Shown: positions 26,955 to 38,287, counted from the stretch's first letter. The stretch: 64,000 nt of DNA from Vagococcus martis (GCF_002026305.1 NZ_MVAB01000001.1:992001-1056000), one strand, 5' to 3'. Numbers and translations are program-made. Notes: a model not told the origin generated them from the sequence alone.

Positions 26955-28324
26955 AATACGCGTTTAATCCATTGAAGATGTTTATCTGTATATGGTGGAT
27001 AAATAAATGGCGTATCGAGTTTCGTTGAAGTTAATATCGCACGTTTATGTGAGAAAGTATCAAAACTGTATTTTCCGTGATAATTCCCAATACCTGATGT
27101 TCCGACTCCTCCAAAAGGCAAGTGGCTGGAAACTAAATGGAAAATAGTATTATTGATGCTCACTCCACCTGAAGATGTTTGGTTTAATATCGTTTCTTGT
27201 TCTTTCTTATCACGACTAAAAATATAGAGAGCGAGTGGTTTTGGTCGCTCATTAATAGGATGTATCACATCATCTAATGACTGATAAGATATAATTGGCA
27301 ACAAAGGGCCAAATAGTTCATCTTTCATCAATGGTGATTCCCAACTGGCATCATATAATGTTGGGGCAACATAACAAGAAGAAACATCGTATTCTCCACC
27401 ACTAATTAATTCTGATGCTGATTCATTCATTAAATGAACCAATCGCTTAGTGTGACGCTCATTCACAATACGTGAAAAACTGGGACTTTTTTTAATATCC
27501 TTCCCATAAAAACGATGCAACGTTTTTTGACATTCTTCTATAAATTCTTTTTTTACTGCTTCTTCTATGACCACATAATCTGGAGCGACACATGTTTGAC
27601 CGGCATTCATCATCTTGCCATATATCACGCGTCTAGCTGCTAAAGATATATCTGCTTGAGATGTAATAATTGTGGGACTTTTTCCTCCAAGTTCCAGCGT
27701 GACTGGTGTTAAGTGTTCTGATGCTGCCTTCATCACACTTTTTCCAACAGTTGTACTCCCTGTAAAGAAAATATAATCAAACGGCTGCTCTAGTAATTCC
27801 ATCGTGGTTTCTTTCTCTCCTAAAAAAATATTCACATAAGATGAAGGAAACAAATGATGAATCATTTTTTCTATCACTTTCGAAAAAGTTGGTACCAGTT
27901 CAGATGGTTTTAAAATAGCTGTATTACCTGCAGCTATTGCCCCAACTAGTGGTTCAATTAATAATTGAAATGGGTAATTGAATGGTCCAATAATCAATAC
28001 GACACCATATGGTTCACTGACAACACGACTTTTAGAGGGTTGTAAAAACAATGGTGTTCGTTTCTTTTCATCTTTCATCCATTTACGCAGTGATTTTTGT
28101 GTCATGCGAATACTATTTAGAACAAAACCGATTTCTGTCGCATATGTTTCTAATGGGTGTTTTCCTAAGTCTATTCTTAACGCATCGATAATTTCTTGTT
28201 CGTATGATATAATTCCTAATCTCAGTTTTTCAAGTTGTTCTAAACGAAAGGTTAACGTCTTTGTTTGTTGGGAATAAAAGAACTCACGTTGCTTTTTATA
28301 TGCTGATGGAATTGTGGCTGTCAT
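26948..28324 (-). CDS. Aldehyde dehydrogenase family protein
   Basis: A 458-residue NAD(P)-dependent aldehyde dehydrogenase of the short YwdH/class 3 type. Seen are the cofactor segment GPFNYPFQL, FFTGSTTVGKSV (about residues 187-198), the general base Glu211 in LELGGKSP and the catalytic Cys245 in NAGQTCVAPDY. The C-terminal SHLPFGGVGTSGIGNYHGKYSFDTFSHKRA is typical of class 3 enzymes acting on long-chain or aromatic aldehydes. I start at MTATIPS because AAGGAGA lies nine bases upstream; the longer in-frame start overlaps this site. Monocistronic. Confidence 0.93.
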   Translation of the reverse strand: MTATIPSAYKKQREFFYSQQTKTLTFRLEQLEKLRLGIISYEQEIIDALRIDLGKHPLETYATEIGFVLNSIRMTQKSLRKWMKDEKKRTPLFLQPSKSRVVSEPYGVVLIIGPFNYPFQLLIEPLVGAIAAGNTAILKPSELVPTFSKVIEKMIHHLFPSSYVNIFLGEKETTMELLEQPFDYIFFTGSTTVGKSVMKAASEHLTPVTLELGGKSPTIITSQADISLAARRVIYGKMMNAGQTCVAPDYVVIEEAVKKEFIEECQKTLHRFYGKDIKKSPSFSRIVNERHTKRLVHLMNESASELISGGEYDVSSCYVAPTLYDASWESPLMKDELFGPLLPIISYQSLDDVIHPINERPKPLALYIFSRDKKEQETILNQTSSGGVSINNTIFHLVSSHLPFGGVGTSGIGNYHGKYSFDTFSHKRAILTSTKLDTPFIYPPYTDKHLQWIKRVLK

Positions 28325-28378
28325 GAAATATCGTCTCCTTGCTTTCAATAGTTGTTACTCATAGTGTAGCAAATAAAA

Positions 28379-28411
28379 AAGAAAAAAACTGTTTTTCGTT
28401 TTTTTCTTTAA
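28379..28411 (-). terminator. A/T-rich terminator after the HAD gene
   Basis: AAAGAAAAAAACG and CAGTTTTTTTCTTT can pair around AAAA on the minus strand, followed by U residues. A weak but well-placed hairpin. Confidence 0.55.
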
Positions 28412-28422
28412 ATGTTATTTAA

Positions 28423-29265
28423 TTAAATCCAACCATTTTTCTTTAAACTCTTCGCAATACCATCATCATCGGCACTATCTGTTATTTCAGAAGCGAGTTG
28501 TTTCAAATTATCTGTGGCATTGTCCATTGCAATACTGTAATCAACCGCCTCAAACATGACTATATCATTATCTCCATCACCAAATGCGATGGTTTGTTCT
28601 TTAGTCATGCCAAGTTTATCTAACACATACTCGATAGCTAGCTTTTTATCGACACCTTTCACCGCAATTTCTCCGCTTTCAGGTCCAAATAATTCAACCG
28701 TTGAATGGTACATGTAACACTCATCACCGAATTTATCCGCAACGTCAGAAAACGATACGGTGTTATTGATAAAGGAGATTTTATTGACATTAGTATAGTC
28801 TACTACATCATTTTTATGTTCTTCTAATACTGCTTCAAACCAACTGACTTTTTCTGCCAATCCATCATAATCCTGATTTGTTTTCTTAGCAATCATTTTT
28901 ATTTCTTCTCGAATTTTACGAACACAATTATCACTGCCATACAAACCGTCATTTGTTTCTAAGTAATAACCAATGTCATGTTCTTTAAAGTATGACAGAA
29001 CTTCTTTGACAATCCTTTCGTCCATTGTTTGATGTTGGACCACTTCATCATTAATCACAATGTAGCCGCCACCAGCACCAATAATGCCATCAAATCCGAC
29101 TTCTAAAATGCTATCTAAGATTTCTGGTTTAGAACGACCTGTACAAATATATGTTAAATTCCCTTTATCTCTAAATGCTTGTATACTCTCTTTACTTGAT
29201 GGTAAGACTTGTCCACTACTATCACACAATGTGCCATCAATATCAAAAAAAGCTATTTTCTTCAT
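28423..29265 (-). CDS. HAD superfamily Cof-type phosphatase
   Basis: A 280-residue class IIB HAD phosphatase. Motif I is FFDIDGTLCD with Asp8 and Asp10, motif II is in ICTGRSKPE, motif III uses Lys in VKGVDKKLAIE, and motif IV is AFGDGDNDIVMFE. Such enzymes dephosphorylate sugar phosphates, flavin mononucleotide or pyridoxal phosphate; specificity cannot be read. It follows the beta-glucoside operon but behind a strong terminator, so it may be expressed separately. AAGGGGAG precedes the ATG. Confidence 0.9.
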   Translation of the reverse strand: MKKIAFFDIDGTLCDSSGQVLPSSKESIQAFRDKGNLTYICTGRSKPEILDSILEVGFDGIIGAGGGYIVINDEVVQHQTMDERIVKEVLSYFKEHDIGYYLETNDGLYGSDNCVRKIREEIKMIAKKTNQDYDGLAEKVSWFEAVLEEHKNDVVDYTNVNKISFINNTVSFSDVADKFGDECYMYHSTVELFGPESGEIAVKGVDKKLAIEYVLDKLGMTKEQTIAFGDGDNDIVMFEAVDYSIAMDNATDNLKQLASEITDSADDDGIAKSLKKNGWI

Positions 29266-29293
29266 ATTTATCTCCCCTTATTTAATCTCTTGT

Positions 29294-29327
29294 GAAAAAA
29301 TCAAGTCTAGATAAATTATCTAGACTT
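29294..29327 (-). terminator. Terminator of the beta-glucoside operon
   Basis: AAGTCTAGAT and ATCTAGACTT form a perfect 10-pair stem around five bases, and GAUUUUUUC follows on the minus strand. Lies 20 bases after bglA. Confidence 0.88.
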
Positions 29328-29347
29328 GTTTCATTTATTATACCATC

Positions 29348-30856
<1,509 letters not shown>

Positions 30857-30860
30857 TTAT

Positions 30861-32747
30861 TTAGCTAACAACAATTAATACATCTTCTTGCCCGGCAGTG
30901 ACGGTATCTCCTTCGCCTAGTGCTGGAACAATGTCTAAAAAGTTCGGTGTGTTCGTTACAATAATTGGGGTAAACAAACTATATTCAGCTTCCTCAATTA
31001 CCTTTCGATTAAATGATAATAATTTATCGCCATGTGTTACCACATCACCTTCCTTAACAAAATACTCAAATCCTTTTCCCTCTAACTCAACAGTATCTAA
31101 TCCAACATGAATTAATAATTCCACGCCATCATTTGATACTAAACCAATTGCGTGTTTTGAAGGAGTTGTCATAGTGACTGTTCCATCAAATGGCGCATAC
31201 ACAAAATCTCCTGAAGGAATAACACCAATTCCTTTTCCAACGACACCTGAAGCAAACGTATCATCTGGGCAAGTTGCTAATTCTTTCACTTCACCTGTTA
31301 ATGGTGATAAAACTTTATGAGATTTATCTTTCGTTATTATTGGTTGAGCAACTGGTGTTGTCGAGGTATCTGCAGTAACGTCTTTTTTATCGCCTAACTC
31401 AAACGGTACTAACATCGTAACGATAAGTCCTACAAAGAAACTTGATAATACTCCAACAACTGCCCATAAGAAGTTATTTGTTCCATTTTCAATATAGGTT
31501 GGTAAAGCTAATAATCCTGGAACCGCGAAACTGAATGTTTTAACGACAAACAATCCATATATTGCCCCACCAACAGCTCCACCGGCCATACTGGCATAGA
31601 ACGGTTTTTTGAGTTTCATTGTTACCCCATAGATAGCTGGTTCAGTAATACCAAATAATGCTGGAATAAAAGCAGAAACCGCAATTTGTTTCATTTTTTT
31701 ATCTTTTGTTTTAATCAATACGCCAAGTGTCGCACCTGCTTGCGCTAAGTTTGCCACTAAATTTAATGGTAATAACATAATGTCATATCCTAATTTCCCA
31801 AGACTGGCAAACGTTCCCGGGAAAAACGCATAGTGCATTCCTGTTACAACGATTAATGGCATCAATCCTCCCATTAAGGCTCCAGCAACGGGACCTGCTA
31901 CACCAAAAAGTTTCGTAAAGAACATCTCTAAGTAAGTTCCAATAAAGGTACCAAGTGGTGCGATAAATGCTAATACTAACGGTGCTGTAATTAATAATGT
32001 CAGTAACGGAACAAAAATAATGGTTAATGATTTCGGTACGATTTTTTTCGAATATTTTTCAACATAACTCATTAACCACACACCTAAAATAATCGGTAAA
32101 ACAGATGAGGCATAATTATTCATAGGGATATTTAAAAATCCTAAAAACGTCACACTGCTTACTTCTCCAGCATCAGCAAGAGCCATGATTTGTGGATACA
32201 TCAAGATACCGGCCAACGCTCCAGCTAGAGATGGATTTGTTTTAAATTTATTAGCGGCTGAAAATGCTACTAAAAATGGTAAGAAGTGGAAAGTCGCATT
32301 AGATATTGCATCTAATATCATATATGTCTGACTTTCAGCATTTAGCATATTAGCCCAAACTAGAATAGCCATGATTCCTTTTAGAAGACCACTACCTGTA
32401 ATGGCTGCTAAAATTGGTGTAAAGATACCTGAAATAATGTCAAATAGTTTATCTAGAATGTTTCCTGATGATGAATTAGTACTGTCATCATCGACGATAC
32501 TTCCATGAGTGATTTGATCAACTTCATTAAAAACATTAGCTACTTCACTGCCAATAATGACTTGGAATTGGCCACTTTGAAATTGCGCTCCCATCACACC
32601 ATCTAATTGCTTAATTGCTTCGATATTAATTTTTTTACTATCTGCTACATTAAATCTTAACCTTGTAATACAATGCCAATTTTGAGTGATATTTTCCTTG
32701 CCACCCATTTCTCTTACAATATTTTCTGCTAATTGACGATTATCCAT
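30861..32747 (-). CDS. bglP: PTS beta-glucoside transporter EIIBCA
   Basis: A 628-residue beta-glucoside permease. Domain order is IIB (residues 1-90, phosphocysteine Cys26 in NWHCITRLRF), IIC (about 105-460, ten membrane segments, with GITEPAIYGVTMKLKKPF) and IIA (about 480-628, phosphohistidine in VELLIHVGLDTVEL). It imports and phosphorylates beta-glucosides for BglA. The IIB domain also inactivates LicT by phosphorylation in relatives. A LicT-type antiterminator site overlapping a terminator lies between licT and this gene. Confidence 0.96.
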   Translation of the reverse strand: MDNRQLAENIVREMGGKENITQNWHCITRLRFNVADSKKINIEAIKQLDGVMGAQFQSGQFQVIIGSEVANVFNEVDQITHGSIVDDDSTNSSSGNILDKLFDIISGIFTPILAAITGSGLLKGIMAILVWANMLNAESQTYMILDAISNATFHFLPFLVAFSAANKFKTNPSLAGALAGILMYPQIMALADAGEVSSVTFLGFLNIPMNNYASSVLPIILGVWLMSYVEKYSKKIVPKSLTIIFVPLLTLLITAPLVLAFIAPLGTFIGTYLEMFFTKLFGVAGPVAGALMGGLMPLIVVTGMHYAFFPGTFASLGKLGYDIMLLPLNLVANLAQAGATLGVLIKTKDKKMKQIAVSAFIPALFGITEPAIYGVTMKLKKPFYASMAGGAVGGAIYGLFVVKTFSFAVPGLLALPTYIENGTNNFLWAVVGVLSSFFVGLIVTMLVPFELGDKKDVTADTSTTPVAQPIITKDKSHKVLSPLTGEVKELATCPDDTFASGVVGKGIGVIPSGDFVYAPFDGTVTMTTPSKHAIGLVSNDGVELLIHVGLDTVELEGKGFEYFVKEGDVVTHGDKLLSFNRKVIEEAEYSLFTPIIVTNTPNFLDIVPALGEGDTVTAGQEDVLIVVS

Positions 32748-32794
32748 CGCTTTTTCCTCCTAGAATATCTATTTAGAATTAAATTGTTTGAAAA

Positions 32795-32878
32795 TAAAAA
32801 ACCTAAACAAACAGCCGCAACACATACTAGTGTTTACGAATTGCTTGTTTAGGTTTATGCCAATAATTGTTGCACGCC
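32795..32878 (-). promoter_or_regulatory. Antiterminator site and terminator before bglP (second RAT)
   Basis: On the minus strand the 27 bases at 32878-32852 begin GGCGTGCAACAA and end TTGGCATAAACC, matching the LicT RAT layout, although the inner TG/CA pair is replaced by AA/TT. Its 3' end overlaps the 5' arm AAACCTAAACAA of a terminator that closes with TTGTTTAGGTTT plus U residues at 32795-32800. The site overlaps the licT stop codon. Confidence 0.7.
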
Positions 32879-33726
32879 TAATCCAATGCTTGAGTGTCAG
32901 AAACCACTCGTTCTATATGTATAATTAAATAAATCAATTCATCATTGCTCACGTCTATATTATAGTCAGAATTCAACATTTCTTTAATTACCAAACTACA
33001 TGCATAACTTTTAGGGTATTGCTCTTTGATAATATCAAATAATTTCTCATTCTCATTACTTTCTTGTACCTTATTATGCAAATGTCTGTTCATAAAATAG
33101 CGTATGTGCGTGACAAAACGCGAATAATTCAAACTATCTTTTTTCAGTGATACATTAAACAACGTCTGAATACTTTTGACAATACTTTTTAAAATCTTCG
33201 TAATAAAAATAGTTTCATCCATTGATTCCACACCATCTTGTGCATTGACAAAATGAAGTGCCATAAACGCAGCTTCCGATGATGGTAATGATATCTCTAA
33301 CTCTGTTTTGATTTGTTCTAATGCATATTTTCCTAATTCATGCTCTTTTGAATACAAGAAGGGAATTTCCCATTGCATCGTATTTTCAGGTAAATCAATC
33401 CCTTGTTTTTGTCGATCAATCGCACATTGGATATGATCGGCTAATGCTATCATTAAGCTACCATTTAACTTTTTATTTAACTGTCCTTCCCCATATGTCA
33501 CAATTTTTTCAGTAACATCAAGAACATCTGGTTGAATACTTTCAATAATAGCAACCATATTTTGATTATCTTTGCTTAAAAATGTCTTAGTTATCAGTGA
33601 TTTATCTACTAAGTCATTCTTTTTCTTTTTAAATCCAATACCTTTACCAAATAACACAAACTCTTCATCATGCTCACTTACTGCTAATACTAAGTTGTTA
33701 TTCAAAGACTTAACTATCGATAGAAT
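32878..33726 (-). CDS. licT: BglG/LicT family transcriptional antiterminator, probable ATT start
   Basis: RNA-binding antiterminator that prevents the RAT-linked terminators from forming when beta-glucosides are present. An N-terminal co-antiterminator domain is followed by PRD1 (histidine in ALADHIQCAID and in KEHELGKYAL) and PRD2 (RFVTHIRYF, LIIHIERVV). No ATG, GTG or TTG start lies at the right place: the first is a TTG that would delete the first strand, 29 bases from GAGGTGAT. An ATT eight bases after GAGG gives MLSIVKSLNNNLVLA, matching the family start (B. subtilis LicT has MKIAKVINNN), and a 282-residue protein of normal length. A stop codon immediately precedes the ATT. Confidence 0.88.
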   Translation of the reverse strand: MLSIVKSLNNNLVLAVSEHDEEFVLFGKGIGFKKKKNDLVDKSLITKTFLSKDNQNMVAIIESIQPDVLDVTEKIVTYGEGQLNKKLNGSLMIALADHIQCAIDRQKQGIDLPENTMQWEIPFLYSKEHELGKYALEQIKTELEISLPSSEAAFMALHFVNAQDGVESMDETIFITKILKSIVKSIQTLFNVSLKKDSLNYSRFVTHIRYFMNRHLHNKVQESNENEKLFDIIKEQYPKSYACSLVIKEMLNSDYNIDVSNDELIYLIIHIERVVSDTQALD

Positions 33727-33749
33727 TTAAATCACCTCATTTAAGGAAC

Positions 33750-33820
33750 AAAAAAACACCAAATCAAAGTAGTCCTTCTACAATGGATTTGGTGGTGCCT
33801 GATCGTATCAGTTACACTCC
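33750..33820 (-). promoter_or_regulatory. Antiterminator site and terminator in the licT leader (first RAT)
   Basis: The 30 bases at 33820-33791, GGAGTGTAACTGAT to ATCAGGCACCACC, fit the LicT RAT consensus. They overlap the 5' arm of a terminator, CACCAAATC (33794-33786) pairing with GATTTGGTG (33765-33757), followed by seven U. This places licT under its own control. Confidence 0.88.
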
Positions 33821-33877
33821 GTCTATTCTATAAATAAACTATAACACCATTAGAAAGCGGTGTCAACTATAAAAGAT

Positions 33878-33909
33878 AAAAAAATCTAGGTTTGAATCTA
33901 GATTTTTTT
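33878..33909 (-). terminator. Terminator after gshF
   Basis: AAAAAAATCTAG and CTAGATTTTTTT pair around an eight-base loop; U run on the minus strand. It is the end of the gshF message. Confidence 0.85.
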
Positions 33910-33921
33910 AATAGATAGTAG

Positions 33922-36204
33922 TTATTTTTTTAATTCTGGATATAATAACAACAACACATCCATCGTGAGTCGTTGTCCAACACCTGCATAAGGATAAATA
34001 TGCATATGCATTGCTGGATTGAAGTTGGCTTCAATAATCCCATATGTTTGAGTATCTTCTTTATTACCATTGATTGAACTATCAGGAATAATTAAATCAA
34101 TACCACATATTTTAGCTCCTAACGCTTCTACAGCGGACTCAGCTATCTGTTTATAATGTTCATTCATCTCTTCTGTCACATCTAGTGAATCGCCACCTGT
34201 ACTGACGTTGGAGTTTTCACGAAGATAAACACGTTGATTTTTTTCAGGAATGCTTGCTTTAGTCAATTTTTGTTCTTTCAACATCAGCTGTTCAATATCA
34301 CCTAACTGAATTTTTTCTAAAGGCGCTCTATGATGTGTCCCACGTAGACTATCTTTATTTTTTTCAGCTACCAATTCTTCAACAGTATGTTCCCCGTCAC
34401 CAAGGACATTCGCTGGGGTTCGCAACATAACCGCACGCGTTTTTCCATCTAATACAAAGAATCGATATTCAGTACCAGGTAAAAATTCTTCAACTAAAAT
34501 GCTATTGTCTTCACTAAATGCAATTCGAACCGCTTCATCATAATCTTCCTTTGTCGCACCATCTTTGAAAATAGAAATACCTAAACCATAATTCGTTGTT
34601 TTAGGTTTTACAACAATCGCACTATCTTTAAAAATCGGATAAGAAATAAGCGCCTCATCTACTGTTGAGAATTCTTTTCCTAAAGGAACATGGAATCCTG
34701 CTTTATCCAATACTTTTTTAGTGACTGTTTTATTCTCCATCATAAGAGGTACAACATAAGAATCACGACTCGTCATATTCGCATTTTTAACATACTCAAC
34801 TTGCCCGTTTAATGATAATTTTAAAAACTGATCTGTTCTATCTAACACATCAACTTTGACACCTTTTTGTATCGCATCAAACATAAAAATTTGTGTTGAT
34901 AATTCCATGTCTCGGTAACCAGCTAACTGATATGGTTTAGCAAATGCTTCATCATAATATAAATCAGCAAAATAACGACCTAAGTCTTCGTTTGTCCAAC
35001 TTTTTTCTGCCATTAATTCTAACATTTCTCCTGCTAATGTTTTAGTTGGATGATCCATAACATGTTTCATTTCATTAAGTAAATCCGTACAGTCAAATGG
35101 TGTCGATAATTGCTCGTTTAATTCGGTCATTTTTTCTAGTAACCAAGACCCTTCTTCATGTAAAAAGGTCTTATCTAAAGGATGCTCTAATGACACTTTA
35201 TTGTTATACTCCGTTCCTAAATCTAACATATGAGTGGCATCTATTGATTCTTCATCTAAGAACAACAGCGTTAGTAAGAACAAGTGTAAAAATCGCAGTG
35301 TTTTTTTTGAAATACCAATACGTTCAAATGGATCTAAGTCAATATTTCTAATTTCAATATAACTTACACCTCGAGTTAAAAGTTCCTCTACTTTATCACT
35401 GCCACGTAAACGAACAGACGAATAAAATTCTTTCGTTTCGATTAACTCACCATTATCTACTAATTCTTCTAAATCAGATACATATTGCTCGATTGTTTGA
35501 TAGGACACAGCAATCTCTGGCCGATTTGTATAACCATACTCGCTATTTCTAATACTACGAACAGGTTGTTCTGGTTCTTTATCTGTAAAATATCTTTTAT
35601 CAGCAAACGGACTTGCACCAAATAAATAAGTAATTAGCCAACGATAGCGTAAATATTGACGAGATACTTTTAAGTAAACATCCGTTCTAAACGCTACAAA
35701 GTCAGTGTAATCTGTTTGCAGTTGGAACAAACTCATTAATAAATCATGTGAGAACTCAAAATTATAATGAATACCACTCACCATTTGTTTTCTCTTACCA
35801 TAGACTTTCGCTAAGTAACGACGGTAGTTAATATCTCCTTGATGTTCTAATTTTGCAATTTTAATATCACGATCATCTTCTGGTAAATCAGGTGGCATGC
35901 TAATTGGCCACAATCTCTCGCCATCTTCCATCGAACGCATCACAACGTCATGTAAGGCTTCTAATTGCTCGATAGCACCTTGATCTGTATCAAACACTTG
36001 AGTGATTAATTCAGTTTGTGTTTCACTAAAATCAGTTTGGATGTATGGATGAAAACTACGACTTCCTAAAGAAGACGGATGATCAGTTGTTGCCAATTCA
36101 CCATTAGCATCGACACGCTGGCTTTCTTTTTCTAATCCTATTTTAAACCCAGAAAGAACGGATTGGATTCTTTCATCTGTTAAATATGTTTGTAAACTTT
36201 TCAT
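33922..36204 (-). CDS. gshF: Bifunctional glutamate-cysteine ligase / glutathione synthetase
   Basis: Makes glutathione in two steps on one chain. The N-terminal two thirds (about residues 1-450) is a class I glutamate-cysteine ligase: FKIGLEKESQRVD, FHPYIQTDFSETQTELIT and GIHYNFEFSHDLL are recognisable. The C-terminal part (about 490-760) is an ATP-grasp ligase with VVKPKTTNYGLGISIF, ILVEEFLPGTEYRFFVLDGK, the GD-rich loop VLGDGEHTVEEL and IEANFNPAMHMHIYPYAG. Length 760 is normal for GshF of streptococci, enterococci and Listeria. Single gene with its own terminator. Confidence 0.96.
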   Translation of the reverse strand: MKSLQTYLTDERIQSVLSGFKIGLEKESQRVDANGELATTDHPSSLGSRSFHPYIQTDFSETQTELITQVFDTDQGAIEQLEALHDVVMRSMEDGERLWPISMPPDLPEDDRDIKIAKLEHQGDINYRRYLAKVYGKRKQMVSGIHYNFEFSHDLLMSLFQLQTDYTDFVAFRTDVYLKVSRQYLRYRWLITYLFGASPFADKRYFTDKEPEQPVRSIRNSEYGYTNRPEIAVSYQTIEQYVSDLEELVDNGELIETKEFYSSVRLRGSDKVEELLTRGVSYIEIRNIDLDPFERIGISKKTLRFLHLFLLTLLFLDEESIDATHMLDLGTEYNNKVSLEHPLDKTFLHEEGSWLLEKMTELNEQLSTPFDCTDLLNEMKHVMDHPTKTLAGEMLELMAEKSWTNEDLGRYFADLYYDEAFAKPYQLAGYRDMELSTQIFMFDAIQKGVKVDVLDRTDQFLKLSLNGQVEYVKNANMTSRDSYVVPLMMENKTVTKKVLDKAGFHVPLGKEFSTVDEALISYPIFKDSAIVVKPKTTNYGLGISIFKDGATKEDYDEAVRIAFSEDNSILVEEFLPGTEYRFFVLDGKTRAVMLRTPANVLGDGEHTVEELVAEKNKDSLRGTHHRAPLEKIQLGDIEQLMLKEQKLTKASIPEKNQRVYLRENSNVSTGGDSLDVTEEMNEHYKQIAESAVEALGAKICGIDLIIPDSSINGNKEDTQTYGIIEANFNPAMHMHIYPYAGVGQRLTMDVLLLLYPELKK

Positions 36205-36290
36205 TGTTATTGACCTTTTCCCTTTGTCATTTCTATGAAATATTATATCATTCTATGTTTTTAAACCATAATTTTTTGTTTATCCCACAT

Positions 36291-36323
36291 AAAAAAGCCA
36301 GCCATCAAATGTGATGACTGACT
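36291..36323 (-). terminator. Terminator of the fructose operon
   Basis: AGTCAGTCATCA pairs with TGATGGCTGGCT using two GU pairs around CATT, followed by six U on the minus strand, seven bases after the fruA stop. Confidence 0.85.
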
Positions 36324-36329
36324 ATAACA

Positions 36330-38276
36330 TTAAGCATTTGCTTTTGCATGTTTTCTTTTAAGTAATGTTCCTAAAACAAGGGCACTAATGAATGCTCCTA
36401 AAATAATAAATAGTAAATACATTAATGGATTACTTACTAATGCAATAACAAAGATACCACCATGTGGCGCCATTAATTTAATTCCTAATGACCCAACTAA
36501 ACCACCTGTAACAGCAGCTCCAACTACAAAACTTGGAATCATACGTAATGGATCAGATGCAGCAAATGGAATAGCTCCTTCAGTTATAAATGAGAATCCC
36601 ATGATTAAGTTTGGTAAAGCTGATTCTTGTTCTTTTTTAGTAAATTGATTTTTGAATAACATAATCGCAATAAAAATTGCTAACGGTGGAACCATACCAC
36701 CAGCCATTACTGATGCCATTACCACACTACCACCACTTTCAACAGTCGCAGCAAGTGTGCCTGTACCAAATAGATAAGCTGCTTTATTAATTGGACCACC
36801 CATATCAATAACCATCATACTTGCAAGTAACGCACCTAATAAGGCAGCATTACCACCTGAAAGGTTTGCTAAAAAATTGTTCAGTGCGTTATTAATAGCT
36901 GACATTGGAATATTTACAAACAACATCAAGAATCCTGTAATTAGTAAACCAAACACTGGATAGAATAAAATAGATTTAATACCATCTAATGCTTTAGGTA
37001 GTCCTTTGAAGATAAATTTCAAGAATACAATCACATAACCAGCCAAGAAACCGCCAACCAATGCTCCTAAGAACCCTGATGGAATAGTATCTGTCAATTG
37101 TCCAAAGGCAACCCCACTTGCTGACATTGCTCCTGCTGCAAAACCAACTACTAAACCAGGTCGATCAGCAATACTTGATGCAATAAAACCAGCTAACACG
37201 GGTAACATAAAACCAAAAGCAGTGTCCCCAATTGTTTTAAAGTAAGCAGCAATCGGATGATATGATCCTAATTGACTTAATTGGTCTTGTGGCACACCAA
37301 TCATTTGGTCGATTAAGAAAGCCAAAGCAATTGCAATCCCACCACCAATAACAAATGGTAACATATGACTAACACCATTCATTAAGTCTTTATAAATTTT
37401 AGCACCAACTGAACCAGAGCTTGATTCTTCTCCTTCCGATTCACTTGCATTGGCTGAACTATGGTAAACAGATGCACTACCGTCAGTTGCTAAACGAAGT
37501 AATTCTTCTGTTTTCTTAATCCCATCACTTACTGGACGGTTAACTAATTTTTTACCATCAAAACGCGCCATTTCAACATTTTTATCAGCTGCAACAATAA
37601 CCCCAACTGCACGAGCGATTTCATCATCAGTTAATTTATGTTTAACCCCTTCAGAACCGTTTGTTTCAACTTTAATGTTAATGCCCATTTCTTTGGCTTT
37701 GTTCTTCAATGCATCCTCAGCCATGTATGTATGAGCAATACCTGTTGGACAAGCTGTAACCGCCACAACAAATGGTGCGTCTTCTACTTCTTCTACCACT
37801 TCTTTTTCTTCTTCATCTAATTTTTTCTCTGCTTTATCAATGATTGATAAGACTTCATCTGCTGTATTAGCTGCTTTTAAGTCAGCAATCATCCCTGGGT
37901 TTAATAACAAACGAGATAAGCTAGCTAAGGCTTGTAAATGTGTGTCATTAGCGCCTTCTGGAGCTGCAATCATAAAGAATAGATAAGTTGGTTGACCATC
38001 TAATGCTTCATAATCTAATCCTTCTTTGCTTCTTGCAAATAAAACAGTTGGTTTAACTACTGCTTTGTTTTTCGCATGAGGCATGGCAATCCCATCACCT
38101 AAACCTGTTGTTGTTTGTGCTTCTCTGGCTAGGATACCTTCTTCAAACACTTCTTTGTCGTCAATGCGACCTGTGTCGTATAATTTGTTGACCATTTCTG
38201 TAATAGCACCTTTTTTATCAGTGGCTTTTAGGTCTAAAATCATACACTCTTTAACTAATAAGTCATTAATTTTCAT
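36330..38276 (-). CDS. fruA: PTS fructose transporter EIIABC
   Basis: A 648-residue fructose permease delivering fructose 1-phosphate. Domain order is IIA (residues 1-150, phosphohistidine in GIAMPHAKNKAV), IIB (about 170-270, phosphocysteine in AVTACPTGIAHTYMAEDAL) and IIC (about 300-640, eight or so membrane segments; FITEGAIPFAASDPLRMIP). An acidic linker (KKLDEEEKEVVEEVEDA) joins IIA to IIB and a serine-rich one joins IIB to IIC. Third gene of fruR-fruK-fruA; the product goes to FruK. Twelve bases separate it from fruK. Confidence 0.96.
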   Translation of the reverse strand: MKINDLLVKECMILDLKATDKKGAITEMVNKLYDTGRIDDKEVFEEGILAREAQTTTGLGDGIAMPHAKNKAVVKPTVLFARSKEGLDYEALDGQPTYLFFMIAAPEGANDTHLQALASLSRLLLNPGMIADLKAANTADEVLSIIDKAEKKLDEEEKEVVEEVEDAPFVVAVTACPTGIAHTYMAEDALKNKAKEMGINIKVETNGSEGVKHKLTDDEIARAVGVIVAADKNVEMARFDGKKLVNRPVSDGIKKTEELLRLATDGSASVYHSSANASESEGEESSSGSVGAKIYKDLMNGVSHMLPFVIGGGIAIALAFLIDQMIGVPQDQLSQLGSYHPIAAYFKTIGDTAFGFMLPVLAGFIASSIADRPGLVVGFAAGAMSASGVAFGQLTDTIPSGFLGALVGGFLAGYVIVFLKFIFKGLPKALDGIKSILFYPVFGLLITGFLMLFVNIPMSAINNALNNFLANLSGGNAALLGALLASMMVIDMGGPINKAAYLFGTGTLAATVESGGSVVMASVMAGGMVPPLAIFIAIMLFKNQFTKKEQESALPNLIMGFSFITEGAIPFAASDPLRMIPSFVVGAAVTGGLVGSLGIKLMAPHGGIFVIALVSNPLMYLLFIILGAFISALVLGTLLKRKHAKANA

Positions 38277-38287
38277 TTTACTTCCCC

